Shown here piece after piece: positions 1-8,695 of a DNA stretch of 64,000 bases (position 1 is the stretch's first letter; the number at the start of each line of letters is the position of its first letter). Under the pieces are notes generated by a model. It was not told where the DNA came from. It saw only the letters and a program-made list of their open reading frames with translations, and ran no database searches. Location of the stretch: positions 682,001 to 746,000 of the forward strand of contig WSYJ01000001.1 of the NCBI GenBank assembly GCA_020186115.1, written 5' to 3'. The position numbers and the translations under genes are program-made. The DNA is from Histomonas meleagridis (Eukaryota; Parabasalia; Tritrichomonadida; Dientamoebidae).

Positions 1-3
1 TCC

Positions 4-288
4 ATGATCGAAATGCTCGTGTCATTCCTTTCTTGGTTTATTGACCTGATAATATATCATGTGGCAGATGGTATATTCATATTATCGAGCCCTTTGAACA
101 ATAAACAGGGCGAAAAATGGAACGAGTATAGCTGGATTCGATTAATAGGTTCAATAATATATATGGCTGGTGCGGCAATTTATATGAAAGTTATTAGGTT
201 GCCTTGCTTCGAATATGAAAAGGCAAATATAAAAGTGGCATTCTTAAATAATGAAAACGAGGGATCCAACTCAGAGCAAACGCCTTAA
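4..288 (+). CDS. C-terminal part of a multi-pass membrane protein (partial)
   Basis: The open frame reaches the left edge of the window, so the first visible ATG may be internal and the gene probably begins outside. About 94 residues are seen, with two hydrophobic stretches (roughly residues 5-30 and 43-65) followed by a polar tail ending in an acidic, Ser-rich stretch. A last membrane helix followed by a short tail loosely recalls the end of SLC35/EamA-type metabolite transporters, but this is only a weak resemblance. I would call it a membrane protein C-terminus of unknown function. Confidence 0.5.
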   Translation: MIEMLVSFLSWFIDLIIYHVADGIFILSSPLNNKQGEKWNEYSWIRLIGSIIYMAGAAIYMKVIRLPCFEYEKANIKVAFLNNENEGSNSEQTP

Positions 289-1044
289 GTAAAATTTTTA
301 CTGTTTTATTAATTTGTTTTTTAAAGTTAAAGAAATTATTTAGTAATTCTTGATTAAAAACAATAAGAAAAGACAATAAAAGAGAAGAAATAATATAATT
401 CATATAGAAAGATTTTTTTATGATATAATCATGGAAAGAAATCTATTAGTAATCATAGAACTATTTTTTATAATAATCGATAACCCAAACACACTTATTA
501 ATTCATCTTAATCTCTAGGCATAATTATTAATTTTTGATTCATTGTGATATAATATATAAAGACACCGTGAAAAACTATGAAGAATTGCTTGAGAAAAAT
601 ACATAATGATCCTTGTACTAGAAGGTATTTGCTCACTAAAATGTAAAAGATTTTAACTTTTCCAATTGCATCAAATTGGAAATTGTTAAAAACGACAGCC
701 TTTAAATGATACATTCATAAAGGCATTGTGAGTGAAATAAAATGATATAATTTCATATTTATTCATTAAACTTGGTGTGTATTTATATGCTTTTTGTATA
801 GGCCGAAAAAAAGCTTCTCTGAATGACATTCTTATCAAGGGAGACAGTTTTTCACTGCTTCTATATTTTTCTTTCTTCCAACAGCTCTTATACATGATAC
901 ATTAAAAAATAACACTGAAGTAATGAAAAATTTATTGAAAAGGAAAGACACTGCTATTGATAATGAATTTTTCTATAAAAGAGAATTTAATTAAAAGAGA
1001 AATGAATATTGTCACTTTTGAATCCGATAGCAAAAGTGACACTC
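289..1044. other. AT-rich intergenic region
   Basis: I see no convincing gene. Two short open frames on the minus strand (around 508-714 and 686-895) have no recognisable domain and overlap each other, so I do not annotate them. A perfect 10-bp inverted repeat lies at its right end. Confidence 0.5.
1011..1040. repeat. Perfect 10-bp inverted repeat GTCACTTTTG / CAAAAGTGAC
   Basis: GTCACTTTTG at 1011-1020 is mirrored by CAAAAGTGAC at 1031-1040 with a 10-nt spacer. It lies just beyond the stop codon of the ubiquitin-like gene. Related GTCACTTTT sequences occur near other gene starts in the window, so it could be a regulatory site or a 3'-end hairpin. Confidence 0.5.
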
Positions 1045-1293
1045 TTAGTTTAAGGAAATCCTTCTTCTGGAAATTGTAACAAGAATTTCATAAATATCCT
1101 TCTTTCCGACAATGAATGGTAGCGAGTCCATTTGAAAATCATCGTTAGAAAGAATTCTTGGTCCTATCGAAAAAATTAATTTTGATTGAATACCATACTC
1201 TTCTTGAAGTCTTCTCCTAATATCACCAATTGTCTCAGTTCCATTCATTTCTATGTAAATCCATTTAGAATCCAAAATAAATCCTACCCACAT
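1045..1293 (-). CDS. Small ubiquitin-like domain protein
   Basis: An 82-residue protein starting at a true ATG at 1293. Its pattern fits a ubiquitin fold: an N-terminal beta hairpin, then 'ETIGDIRRRLQEEYGI' as the helix after the first hairpin, then 'KLIFSIGPRILSNDD' like the segment around ubiquitin K48 (F.G..L.D), and a final beta strand near residues 68-75. It lacks a C-terminal Gly-Gly and ends in a basic tail, so it is probably not conjugated; a free-standing ubiquitin-like adaptor is more likely. The fold call is inference from pattern only. Confidence 0.55.
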   Translation of the reverse strand: MWVGFILDSKWIYIEMNGTETIGDIRRRLQEEYGIQSKLIFSIGPRILSNDDFQMDSLPFIVGKKDIYEILVTISRRRISLN

Positions 1294-1697
1294 TTTTATG
1301 TTTGAGTTTTAGTGTTTTTTTTTATTTCTCTTTAATTTTTTATGGTTAAAAAGTTATGAAACTTTTATATTTAAATTAGTAGAAGCCTCCAATAAAAAGG
1401 CTCAAATAATAGTGGAATACAATATTTGTGTTTTATATTTTATATATGCAGAAGCATTTAATTTTTCGCTTTATTTCTTGAATTACTGCTTTTATTGAAT
1501 TTCATTATTTCAAACAGTCAGAAATAAATTAAATCAAATTTAGTGCGTTTTCTAAGAAGCCAAAATCAAAAATGAATGAGTAAAACATTTGACAAGTTCA
1601 TTATATAAAGAGCACTTTTTGAATAACGTTTTCGATTATTGATGTGTACATCAAAAACTAATTAACAAAATGAAATAAAATTTTATGCTCGGACTGT
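1294..1697. other. Intergenic region, no gene seen
   Basis: AT-rich spacer between two minus-strand genes. It must hold the promoter of the ubiquitin-like gene. No open frame with recognisable coding content was found on either strand. Confidence 0.5.
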
Positions 1698-3500
1698 TTA
1701 ATCAACGAACGCTTGAGGTGGAGGTGGAGGAGGTGGAGGAGGAGGAGGTGCTCCTTCTTGTTGAGCAGGAACTTCTTTTCCACCATATTCGAATACTCTT
1801 GCCTTAATATGAGGATGATTCATGAACAATGCTTCTTCATATGCATCCATTCCATTATCTGCCTTCACTGACAAGTCAACATTTTCATTTTCACATAGCA
1901 AATCGACAATTCTTTCATGGTTATGTTGTATACCACTATATATTGGAGTTCTATCATGTTCTCCTTTCAAGTTATAATCAGTATTTGGATTTTCAAGTAA
2001 TAAGAACAATCCTTCATAGCTACCAATTCTTGAAGCATAATGAATTGGTGCAGCTCCATAATTATTAGCCATATTAATATCAATATCCTTATTCGTTGTC
2101 AAGACTCTAATTGTTTCGATATGTTCATATAAAACTGCATAATGTAATGGCGTCTTTCCCCATATATTACGTGCATTAATATTAATTCCTTTTGCAGATA
2201 ACAATGTTCTAACTACATCAGTATGACCTCTTCCACATGCATAATGTAACGGCGCCTTATCAAATTCACCTTTTGCATTAACATCAATTCCTTCAACACT
2301 AATAAGGTACCTAACGGTCTCAACATGCCCCCTATCGGCGGCAAGATGTAAAGGTGTCAATTTCTTGTTGTTCCCAAGATTGATTGGGGCACCCTTAGCT
2401 TTTGAGAGGACCTTAACGATCTCCAGGCAGCCGTTTTCGGATGCAACATGAAGTGCTGTGTTTCCATTATCACAAGTTTGATTTGAATTAATTCCTGGCG
2501 CTTCCATTATGAGCCTAACTGCTCCTACTGAGTTAGATAAAGCTCCATAATGTAATGGCGCCATGCCATTATTAGCTTTAAGATTGACATCGAGTTTCTT
2601 AAGTGATAAAAGAAATCGAACTGTTTCTTCATTGCCATTTTCCATTGCGCAATGAAGTAAAGAACGTCCATCATTTGTCAAAATATTAATATCGGAGTTC
2701 TTTGCACTCGCTATCGCTGCAACTATTGGCGTATGTCCTTTAATAATCGCTAAGTGTATTGGCGCATATCCTTCTGCATTTTGTTCATTGATTTTGACAT
2801 CGTCGGATTCAAGTAAGAAACGAACGCAATCACTGAACCCTCCTTCGGTACACCACGAAAGAGGTGTCATTCCGAGGTTATCCTTTGCATTGACATCGAT
2901 TCCTTTAAGTCCGATAAGATACCTAATAACGTCGGCTTTACCATATTTAGCAGCCACGTGAAGAGGTGTCAGTGCTTCTTTGTTGACTAATGTATGATCT
3001 GCTGAATTCTCATGAAGATATTTGACGAGTTCAAGATCTCCATTCTTAGCTGCATAATGCATTGATGTATTTCCGCGTTCATCAGCATGGTTGAAATCGA
3101 GGTTAAGTTCGTAAAGTTCGCAGATAAATCGGAAGACGGAACTTTTCATGTTTTCTGCTGCGAATGTAATTGCCGGTCTAAAGTCTTGTCCGAGTTTAGA
3201 TAAGATTTCGATGATATCACAATTTCCACCTAAAATCGCGAAATATGTGATTGGAGTATCATTGTTATCAACGGCATAAAGTCCTTGGTCTTTGTCTGCG
3301 ATCATTCTGAAACAGTTAATTGACGCATAGTAAGATGCCATTGAAAGAAGAGATGGCTCATTTTGTAAGAATGGTGGTAAACGATGATTCGGGTCAGGAA
3401 CTTTAACATCAAGTTGAAGACCCGAGTTTATTAGCTTGGAAAGAAGCACTGTATCATCTGATTGAAGAGCAACATAGAGTTCTTCAAGATCAACTTCCAT
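1698..3500 (-). CDS. Ankyrin-repeat protein with polyproline C-terminus
   Basis: A 600-residue protein built almost wholly of ankyrin repeats. At least a dozen units with the 'TPLHxAAxxGHxxxVxxLL' pattern run from about residue 110 to 570, many followed by 'GIDVNAK/NLKA' loops. Residues 1-110 are more diverged, probably a capping helical region. The last 30 residues carry a run of 11 prolines before 'QAFVD', a candidate SH3, WW or profilin ligand. Such proteins are very numerous in trichomonads and act as protein-binding scaffolds; the partner is unknown. The start at 3500 is a true ATG, with a sense-strand AAAAACCGC sequence about 20 nt upstream. Confidence 0.9.
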   Translation of the reverse strand: MEVDLEELYVALQSDDTVLLSKLINSGLQLDVKVPDPNHRLPPFLQNEPSLLSMASYYASINCFRMIADKDQGLYAVDNNDTPITYFAILGGNCDIIEILSKLGQDFRPAITFAAENMKSSVFRFICELYELNLDFNHADERGNTSMHYAAKNGDLELVKYLHENSADHTLVNKEALTPLHVAAKYGKADVIRYLIGLKGIDVNAKDNLGMTPLSWCTEGGFSDCVRFLLESDDVKINEQNAEGYAPIHLAIIKGHTPIVAAIASAKNSDINILTNDGRSLLHCAMENGNEETVRFLLSLKKLDVNLKANNGMAPLHYGALSNSVGAVRLIMEAPGINSNQTCDNGNTALHVASENGCLEIVKVLSKAKGAPINLGNNKKLTPLHLAADRGHVETVRYLISVEGIDVNAKGEFDKAPLHYACGRGHTDVVRTLLSAKGININARNIWGKTPLHYAVLYEHIETIRVLTTNKDIDINMANNYGAAPIHYASRIGSYEGLFLLLENPNTDYNLKGEHDRTPIYSGIQHNHERIVDLLCENENVDLSVKADNGMDAYEEALFMNHPHIKARVFEYGGKEVPAQQEGAPPPPPPPPPPPQAFVD

Positions 3501-3618
3501 TTTTTAATGAGATGAAGCGGTTTTTTGCTTTTTGTTTATTGAATTGGCAAGTGAAAAATTTGAGAACGTTTAAATGTGAAGTGAAGTGAACGGCAAAATC
3601 AAAAAATTAAAAAATATT

Positions 3619-4443
3619 TTATTCGTCGTCCGAAAACTTTACAACACGTGACGGCCGTACAAACGTATGATCTTGAAGGAGTTCATATGGAATGAATTGG
3701 ATTAATGATTGACGCCTTAGATTTCGGATTTCAAGATATCGGGAAATGTCTTTCTTCTCTATTGGAGTCGGCGCAAGTATTTCCATGTCTTCGTCGTTAA
3801 TGAATGAATCTTTTGTGATTTCGATGTCACCAAATATTTTGTCATAATTATTTATCATCATTGTAATTGTCCTGTTTTGTGATGTGTTACTCATTATTTG
3901 TGATTCAGCTGTTTCATCTTTCTTTCGTGGGGATAGTAAATTTGGAGCAAAAACAATCGCAATGTTACTAGCGGTCATTTTAGATGTGGTTGACGCAGCA
4001 ACATCAGCAAAAAACTTAAACAAATAAGCAAATGTCAGTAAGCGAGAAACAGAAAAATTGTTCAATATCGCTTTGTATTTTTGAACAGCTTCTTCTGTAG
4101 TTTTCGCCGAATCCGGAATGTTTATCATTTCATTGTAATATTCACTTGGAATTAATGGATCTTTTGGTACTAAATCTCGGAAATATTTTTTGAGCGTGCA
4201 TGCTATTGTGTGAATGTTTGTATACTGTGACCAATCTTTGACTCTTCCTCTGTCTAACTCTCTGCATAAGTTTGAAATCCCTTCTGCTGATCCACTTAAT
4301 CGAAAAATTCCTTCGGTATCAACGCCGCCAAGTTCGCGTAATTTTTCGACAATATCAGTGACTATAAAAGGGATTTTTCCACCAAATTGTTCGGGCGATC
4401 TTGAGAAATACTGTGGGTCTTGGTCAAAAGGTTTTTCGTTCAT
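3619..4443 (-). CDS. RhoGAP-domain protein
   Basis: The RhoGAP domain fills about residues 20-205. 'GVDTEGIFRLSGS' supplies the arginine finger (R48 in this numbering), 'LKKYFRDLVPKDPLIP' the second conserved block and 'NIAIVFAPNLL' the third. It should accelerate GTP hydrolysis on Rho/Rac-type GTPases that control actin. The C-terminal 70 residues have no known domain. An upstream in-frame ATG at 4551 exists, but I chose 4443: it places the start just before the domain, removes overlap with the divergent gene at 4505, and leaves an AACCGTTT motif 14 nt upstream. A 60-bp divergent promoter is shared with the next gene. Confidence 0.88.
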   Translation of the reverse strand: MNEKPFDQDPQYFSRSPEQFGGKIPFIVTDIVEKLRELGGVDTEGIFRLSGSAEGISNLCRELDRGRVKDWSQYTNIHTIACTLKKYFRDLVPKDPLIPSEYYNEMINIPDSAKTTEEAVQKYKAILNNFSVSRLLTFAYLFKFFADVAASTTSKMTASNIAIVFAPNLLSPRKKDETAESQIMSNTSQNRTITMMINNYDKIFGDIEITKDSFINDEDMEILAPTPIEKKDISRYLEIRNLRRQSLIQFIPYELLQDHTFVRPSRVVKFSDDE

Positions 4444-4457
4444 TTGCCACTTTTCGT

Positions 4458-4465
4458 AACCGTTT
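4458..4465. promoter_or_regulatory. AACCGTTT motif in a divergent promoter
   Basis: The motif lies 14 nt from the minus-strand ATG at 4443 and 39 nt from the plus-strand ATG at 4505, in an intergenic space of about 60 bp. The same Myb-like sequence precedes many other genes here. Function as a core promoter is inferred from position only. Confidence 0.5.
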
Positions 4466-4504
4466 GAAAACAGTACGTTAAGTAAACAATTAAAGCCATT
4501 AAAT

Positions 4505-5119
4505 ATGAAGAGCAAAGAAAGAACAAATTCTTCAAAAAATAATGAAAACATTGAAGAAGAGTTCTCACGGAAACTGTTGAAATTAATTAGCTCATGTTAT
4601 GAATCACAATCTGATTTTCAGTTTCAAATCAATAATGTAAACAATAAAAATAATATCCCTTTTGAAAGTCCTGTTATTGACCTTAAGCTAGAAAAACAAC
4701 AAAAAGCGATGATCGAACAAATAAATCAATTAAATGAAAATTATTCAGAAAAAGCAGAAAAAATATCAAACATGCTTAGCCAAGCAAAAGATGAAGATAT
4801 AAGTGATGTGTTTGATTTAAAAAGAGTAACAGCAAATGAAACACCTAGAACAAAACAAAAAAATGTTACAATTTCGCCAAAAAAAACTCCTCGTTCACTT
4901 AACATACAACAAGTAGAAAAAGAATACCGTCAAAAACTTGCTGAGTCTGAACGCACAGGAAGAGAAAATTGTTTAAAAAGAATTGCTAAACTTCAAAATT
5001 CTCCAAATATTTTGAAATCTCCAAAATCCAAAACGCCACAAAAGAAAAATGTACAAAGTACGCCAAGAAAGCCATTCCAGACGCCGAGTTCATCAAAACA
5101 AAGGTTTTACTATTACTAG
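4505..5119 (+). CDS. Basic coiled-coil protein with many S/T-P sites
   Basis: A 204-residue protein that I do not recognise. Residues 55-100 and 135-165 are likely coiled coil (heptad-like Leu/Ile with Glu/Lys). The C-terminal third is strongly basic, with repeated 'TPRTK', 'SPKKTPR' and 'SPKSKTPQKK' motifs that match proline-directed (CDK-type) kinase sites, as in chromatin or spindle proteins. It shares a short divergent promoter with the RhoGAP gene. A role in nucleus or mitosis would be a guess. Confidence 0.7.
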   Translation: MKSKERTNSSKNNENIEEEFSRKLLKLISSCYESQSDFQFQINNVNNKNNIPFESPVIDLKLEKQQKAMIEQINQLNENYSEKAEKISNMLSQAKDEDISDVFDLKRVTANETPRTKQKNVTISPKKTPRSLNIQQVEKEYRQKLAESERTGRENCLKRIAKLQNSPNILKSPKSKTPQKKNVQSTPRKPFQTPSSSKQRFYYY

Positions 5120-5246
5120 ATTTCGACAAATATTTTTAATATTTATTATCTTCATATATATTTTTTTAAAATAAACCCATTTTTCTTTGGAATTAGTCAT
5201 TTTCATCTCATTTTCATGTGTTTTTTTCTTGAGAGAAAATCATTGT

Positions 5247-5254
5247 AACCGTTT
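5247..5254 (+). promoter_or_regulatory. AACCGTTT motif upstream of the RSPH14-like gene
   Basis: Identical to the motif in the RhoGAP divergent promoter, and located 32 nt before the ATG at 5287. Confidence 0.5.
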
Positions 5255-5286
5255 ACTTATGTACGTTACTGCAAATCTTTGAAAAA

Positions 5287-6249
5287 ATGGAAGAGAAGAA
5301 AAAATTCACATATGGAAAAATGTATGAAAGGAAATATGATCCATTCGATCCAACGCTTGGGATGATGCACCTTGATATTGTTCATATGCTTGATATCATT
5401 GATAATCCACAAGCAACTAAAGCTAACAAAATCAAAGCATTACGTTTGCTAAATGAAGTTCTGCCAGGTAGGCAACAAGAAGCCAATTCTCATAATGCTA
5501 TTAACATCATTCGCCCATTTTTAATGCAGCCTCCAAATGGACTTTTACTTAATTCATTATGTGTATTTAACACACTTATTAACACTGCCGATATTGCCAA
5601 AGCTATGCTTCCTGATGTTCCAAGACTTGCTGAAATTCTCAATCCTGATAATGAACCGCCTATCAGATTTGAAGCTGCTAAACTTCTTCGTATCATTGCA
5701 GAATTCGTTGGTCCAGAACCACCTTTTCTTTCTGGCTCAGTTCCATCATGGCTTACAACAGCTGTTTCAAGTGATGATTCTGATCCACAATTCCTTTTCC
5801 AGGCATATGGCCTTCTTTCTAAGCTTGCCAACAAACAAAGTATTCGTATTCCTCTTGTTGATTCTTCCAATTTTCTTAAGATATTGAATAATTCTTTTTC
5901 AAATCCACAACTTTGTAATGCATCCATAATATTGGCATCTAACATTGCAATGGATACGAGTCACCGCGGAAAGATTGCTCTTATAAACTCGGGTATTTTG
6001 CCGAACATTTCAGAATGCTTAAAGAATAATGATTCTAAAATCAGATATGGAGCATTGTCTTTAATGGCACTCCTTGCCGTACCTTTGCAGGGTAAAACAA
6101 GTATAGCAACAAATGAAAATTTGCCAAAGCAAATTGTTGAAATTGAAAATAATGATCAAGATGAAGGATGTAGAAAAGCAGCTGCTGGTGTCCATGTTAT
6201 TGTTGCGGAATTGCCAATGGCAAAAGAAATTTTAGATAAGTATAAATAA
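5287..6249 (+). CDS. RSPH14: Armadillo-repeat protein, RSPH14-like (radial spoke)
   Basis: A 320-residue all-helical armadillo protein. The N-terminal 'YDPFDPTLGMMHLD' block, the repeats that follow and the C-terminal 'KAAAGVHVIVAELPMAKEIL' helix match the layout of RSPH14/RTDR1, a flagellar radial spoke protein. Length is close to that of animal RSPH14 (about 350). A flagellated trichomonad would need such a protein in the axoneme. Another armadillo protein of unknown role is the main alternative, because repeat proteins resemble each other. Confidence 0.6.
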   Translation: MEEKKKFTYGKMYERKYDPFDPTLGMMHLDIVHMLDIIDNPQATKANKIKALRLLNEVLPGRQQEANSHNAINIIRPFLMQPPNGLLLNSLCVFNTLINTADIAKAMLPDVPRLAEILNPDNEPPIRFEAAKLLRIIAEFVGPEPPFLSGSVPSWLTTAVSSDDSDPQFLFQAYGLLSKLANKQSIRIPLVDSSNFLKILNNSFSNPQLCNASIILASNIAMDTSHRGKIALINSGILPNISECLKNNDSKIRYGALSLMALLAVPLQGKTSIATNENLPKQIVEIENNDQDEGCRKAAAGVHVIVAELPMAKEILDKYK

Positions 6250-6478
6250 ATTATATTGGAGATGTTATATTCCATAATAAATTAACAAATTTTAGGTACT
6301 TCAAGTATGTTATTATCATAAGTTAAATAATCAAAATATTTTTCTGACTATTAATTATCTAAAATTATACTTAAATTACAATAAATTTGAACAGTATATG
6401 CAGAAAACCTATTTGAATTGTTTAAAAAAATGTAAGAAATGTAATAAAAAGTAAAAACATTTTATTAATGATGAATCA

Positions 6479-6732
6479 TCACGACAGGAGTAATCTGAAT
6501 TGAGTTTTCGGACAAATCCGACGATGTACATTTGACTCAAAATCGCAGTGGAATGGGCCGTTTCATCCAAAAAAGGTCGTTGCTTACGCTCGCTTTATGG
6601 TCGTCTCTGGTTCCCACTCTTGCGTTCACCGCAAGCTCCGCCAAGAAAGCGAATTGCACTCTCAGACTTTCCCACAGCAATAGACTGAACGAGTCAGTCA
6701 GTATGGTTGCTGTTGCACATCCTCCGCCGTGA
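6479..6732 (-). ncRNA. RNase P RNA
   Basis: On the minus strand this GC-richer block has the signatures of nuclear RNase P RNA. The 5' end TCACGGCGG (6732-6724) pairs with the 3' end (6479-6487) as P1. 'GGGAAAGTCTGAGA' corresponds to CR-I, and GTCTGA (6667-6662) pairs with TCAGAT (6498-6493) in 'CAATTCAGATTACTCC', the CR-V block, forming P4. 'CCAGAGA' near 6610-6604 resembles CR-II. A 6-bp hairpin CTTGCG/CGCAAG lies at 6619-6635. From memory, these blocks resemble human RPPH1 in order and spacing. RNase MRP RNA shares CR-I and CR-V logic, but the CR-V sequence here is P-like. The RNA would form the catalytic core of tRNA 5'-end processing. Ends are set by P1 and may be off by a few bases. Confidence 0.85.
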
Positions 6733-7189
6733 CAATTGGCCCAGAATTGAATTATATCGGTCGGTTTTACTATCGTAGGTTTTTGTGTACTTTACAGGGA
6801 ACGCTTGGCTTCGATGCCGTTTATTTTATGCCACCATTATCGTTTTTTATGGCGCCATAAAATGGCGCCGTTTTTGATTTGGCATTTATTATATCAAAAT
6901 AGTTAATTCTATAGATCTTGATCGAGTAATTTTGCAATTTTCTTAAATATTTTTTTATATTTTAATGTTTTTTCTTCGAAAACACATTTTAAAATTTGTA
7001 ATTATTTTTGAAGATTAAGATAAATAAATGTTTTCATATCAGTTTTTTAAAAATATAGAAAGAACGCATTGAAAATAATATTTTAATAACATAAAAAAAT
7101 GAAGATATATGGGGGAAAAAATGAGACAATCTGTTGTAAACGTTCTTTGAAAAAAATTCGCATTGAAAGTTGACTTATCATAACGGATT
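6733..7189. other. Intergenic region: RNase P upstream flank and CDK-like promoter
   Basis: The left half is the 5' flank of the minus-strand RNase P RNA gene and contains the GGCGCC palindromes. The right half is AT-rich and holds AAACGTTC (7138-7145) and TAACGG (7181-7186) just before the pseudokinase ATG. No coding sequence seen. Confidence 0.55.
6845..6869. repeat. 18-bp perfect palindrome plus second GGCGCC copy
   Basis: TTTTATGGCGCCATAAAA at 6845-6862 is a perfect palindrome, and ATGGCGCC is repeated at 6862-6869. The pair lies about 115-135 bp upstream of the RNase P RNA 5' end and is unusually GC-rich for this genome. A factor-binding site for the RNA gene is plausible but unproven. 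Confidence 0.55.
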
Positions 7190-8128
7190 ATGCCATTGAA
7201 AAAGTTTTCAAATCCTCCTATGTCTTCATCTCGTTATAACAAGCTCGAAAAACTTGGAGAAGGAACATTTTGTACTGTCTTTTGCGCACAAAGCATAAAG
7301 GAAAAAGAAAAAGTTATAATGAAACTAGTACGACTTGATCAAGAAGAAGATGGGATCCCTTCCTCAACACTCAGAGAAGTTTCAATTTTAAAAACCTTAT
7401 CACACCCTAACATAATTACACTACGTGATGTTATTTGCGAAAAGTCCAAAATCTCTTTGGTTTATGATTATATGGATTGTGACTTAAAACGTTATTTGGA
7501 TTTTAACAAAAAGCCAATTAGTAGTGCCCTCTTACGTTCTTATTCATATCAAATGCTTGCCGGTACATTTTTTTTACACTCAAATGGAATTATTCATAAT
7601 AATCTAAAACCAGAACATCTTCTGATTGACAAAACTGGTTTCCTTAAAATCTGTGACTTTGGGTGTTCTCTTATGAGTGGTCATTCTGTTTGTCAAGTTG
7701 ATAATAATTTGGCAATGCTTTGGTTTAAAGCTCCAGAATCAATATTAAATTCACCAAAATGCGACGACAAAATTGACCTTTGGAGTTGTGGTTGTATAAT
7801 AGCCACTCTTTCTCGAGGTAAGGTTTTGTTCAATGGAGATTCCATCATTGACCAAATAATGAAAATATTGGATATTTTCGGGAAACCAACAGAAGAAGAA
7901 TGGCCAGACTTTCACAAGCTCATTAATCCAAAGATATCATTCCCAAAAGAACCTGGAAAAGGTTTAAAGTCGGCTCTTCCAGATGACATTGATCCATTGC
8001 TCTTCGACTTGATACAAAAGCTTCTTGTGTTAAATCCCGAAAAGAGAATTAATGCGAGAGATGCTTTGAGTCATCCATATTTTAACGATGTTCCTGCTGC
8101 GCTTGTTAAGTTGTGTGGTTGTTGTTGA
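7190..8128 (+). CDS. CDK-family pseudokinase
   Basis: A 312-residue protein kinase fold of the CDK group. The glycine loop 'GEGTFCTVF' (residues 23-31), the beta-3 lysine K45 in 'VIMK', the cyclin-binding helix 'PSSTLRE' (57-63, a PSTAIRE variant), 'DFG' (156-158) and the 'APE' motif (181-183) are present. The catalytic loop reads 'HNNLKPEHLL' instead of 'HRDLKPxNLL': the catalytic Asp is Asn138 and the metal-binding Asn is His143. The T-loop residue equivalent to CDK2 Thr160 is Asp171, which could mimic phosphorylation. It may therefore act as a cyclin-binding scaffold rather than an enzyme. TAACGG lies 3 nt before the ATG. Confidence 0.88.
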   Translation: MPLKKFSNPPMSSSRYNKLEKLGEGTFCTVFCAQSIKEKEKVIMKLVRLDQEEDGIPSSTLREVSILKTLSHPNIITLRDVICEKSKISLVYDYMDCDLKRYLDFNKKPISSALLRSYSYQMLAGTFFLHSNGIIHNNLKPEHLLIDKTGFLKICDFGCSLMSGHSVCQVDNNLAMLWFKAPESILNSPKCDDKIDLWSCGCIIATLSRGKVLFNGDSIIDQIMKILDIFGKPTEEEWPDFHKLINPKISFPKEPGKGLKSALPDDIDPLLFDLIQKLLVLNPEKRINARDALSHPYFNDVPAALVKLCGCC

Positions 8129-8695
8129 TATGATGTTGTTGTTTTATGTTTAATAAATTGGTTTGCTATAAATTTAATTAGTTTTTGTTTATTTTTGGCA
8201 TGAATAATATATTTGTTGATAAAATATTAGATTTTAGATTTTTTTTTACCTCATTTTTTAATTGGTATTGCGAATAGTACAAAAGATATGAATTTACATT
8301 TTATTAAGAAAACCCAAATATTTTCATTTAGATAATATTCCTTTTCTTTCAAAATTTTATCGATTTTAGAATTAATTTAATTAAATTTCTTATAATAAAA
8401 AGATAGTGCATTTAAATAAACATTTTTATAGAAGATATTTGTTCAAAAATTGTAGGAAAAAAATTAATGAAATGTTTACCTGTAAAGAAACAGAAAATAT
8501 TTATTATGATGATTCAATTATGTTAACCTAATTTAAGTTTTTAATTTTTTCTTGAGATTTTAATTTCTTTCTACTAAATGAAAAGATGATATTATGTAAA
8601 AAAGTTTGAATTACTTAGAACTTTTTTGTAATCAGTATAAAAAGTTCTAACAGCATCCAAAGTGACCGTTTGATAATGGCCGTCCTTTTTGGCTA
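8129..8695. other. AT-rich intergenic region upstream of RPL10A
   Basis: No gene seen. It holds the 3' flank of the pseudokinase and the RPL10A promoter, including ACCGTTT at 8665-8671. Confidence 0.55.
8665..8671 (+). promoter_or_regulatory. ACCGTTT motif before RPL10A
   Basis: Lies 24 nt upstream of the ATG at 8696, within GACCGTTTGATAATGGCCGTC. It belongs to the same motif family as elsewhere in the window. Confidence 0.45.

Noticed and set aside
508-895. Two short overlapping minus-strand open frames
   Set aside because: No domain, they overlap in different frames, and codon content looks like background AT-rich DNA.
6532-6732. Open frame of 66 codons on the plus strand
   Set aside because: It is the antisense of the RNase P RNA gene; its GC content comes from the RNA, and the peptide has no domain.
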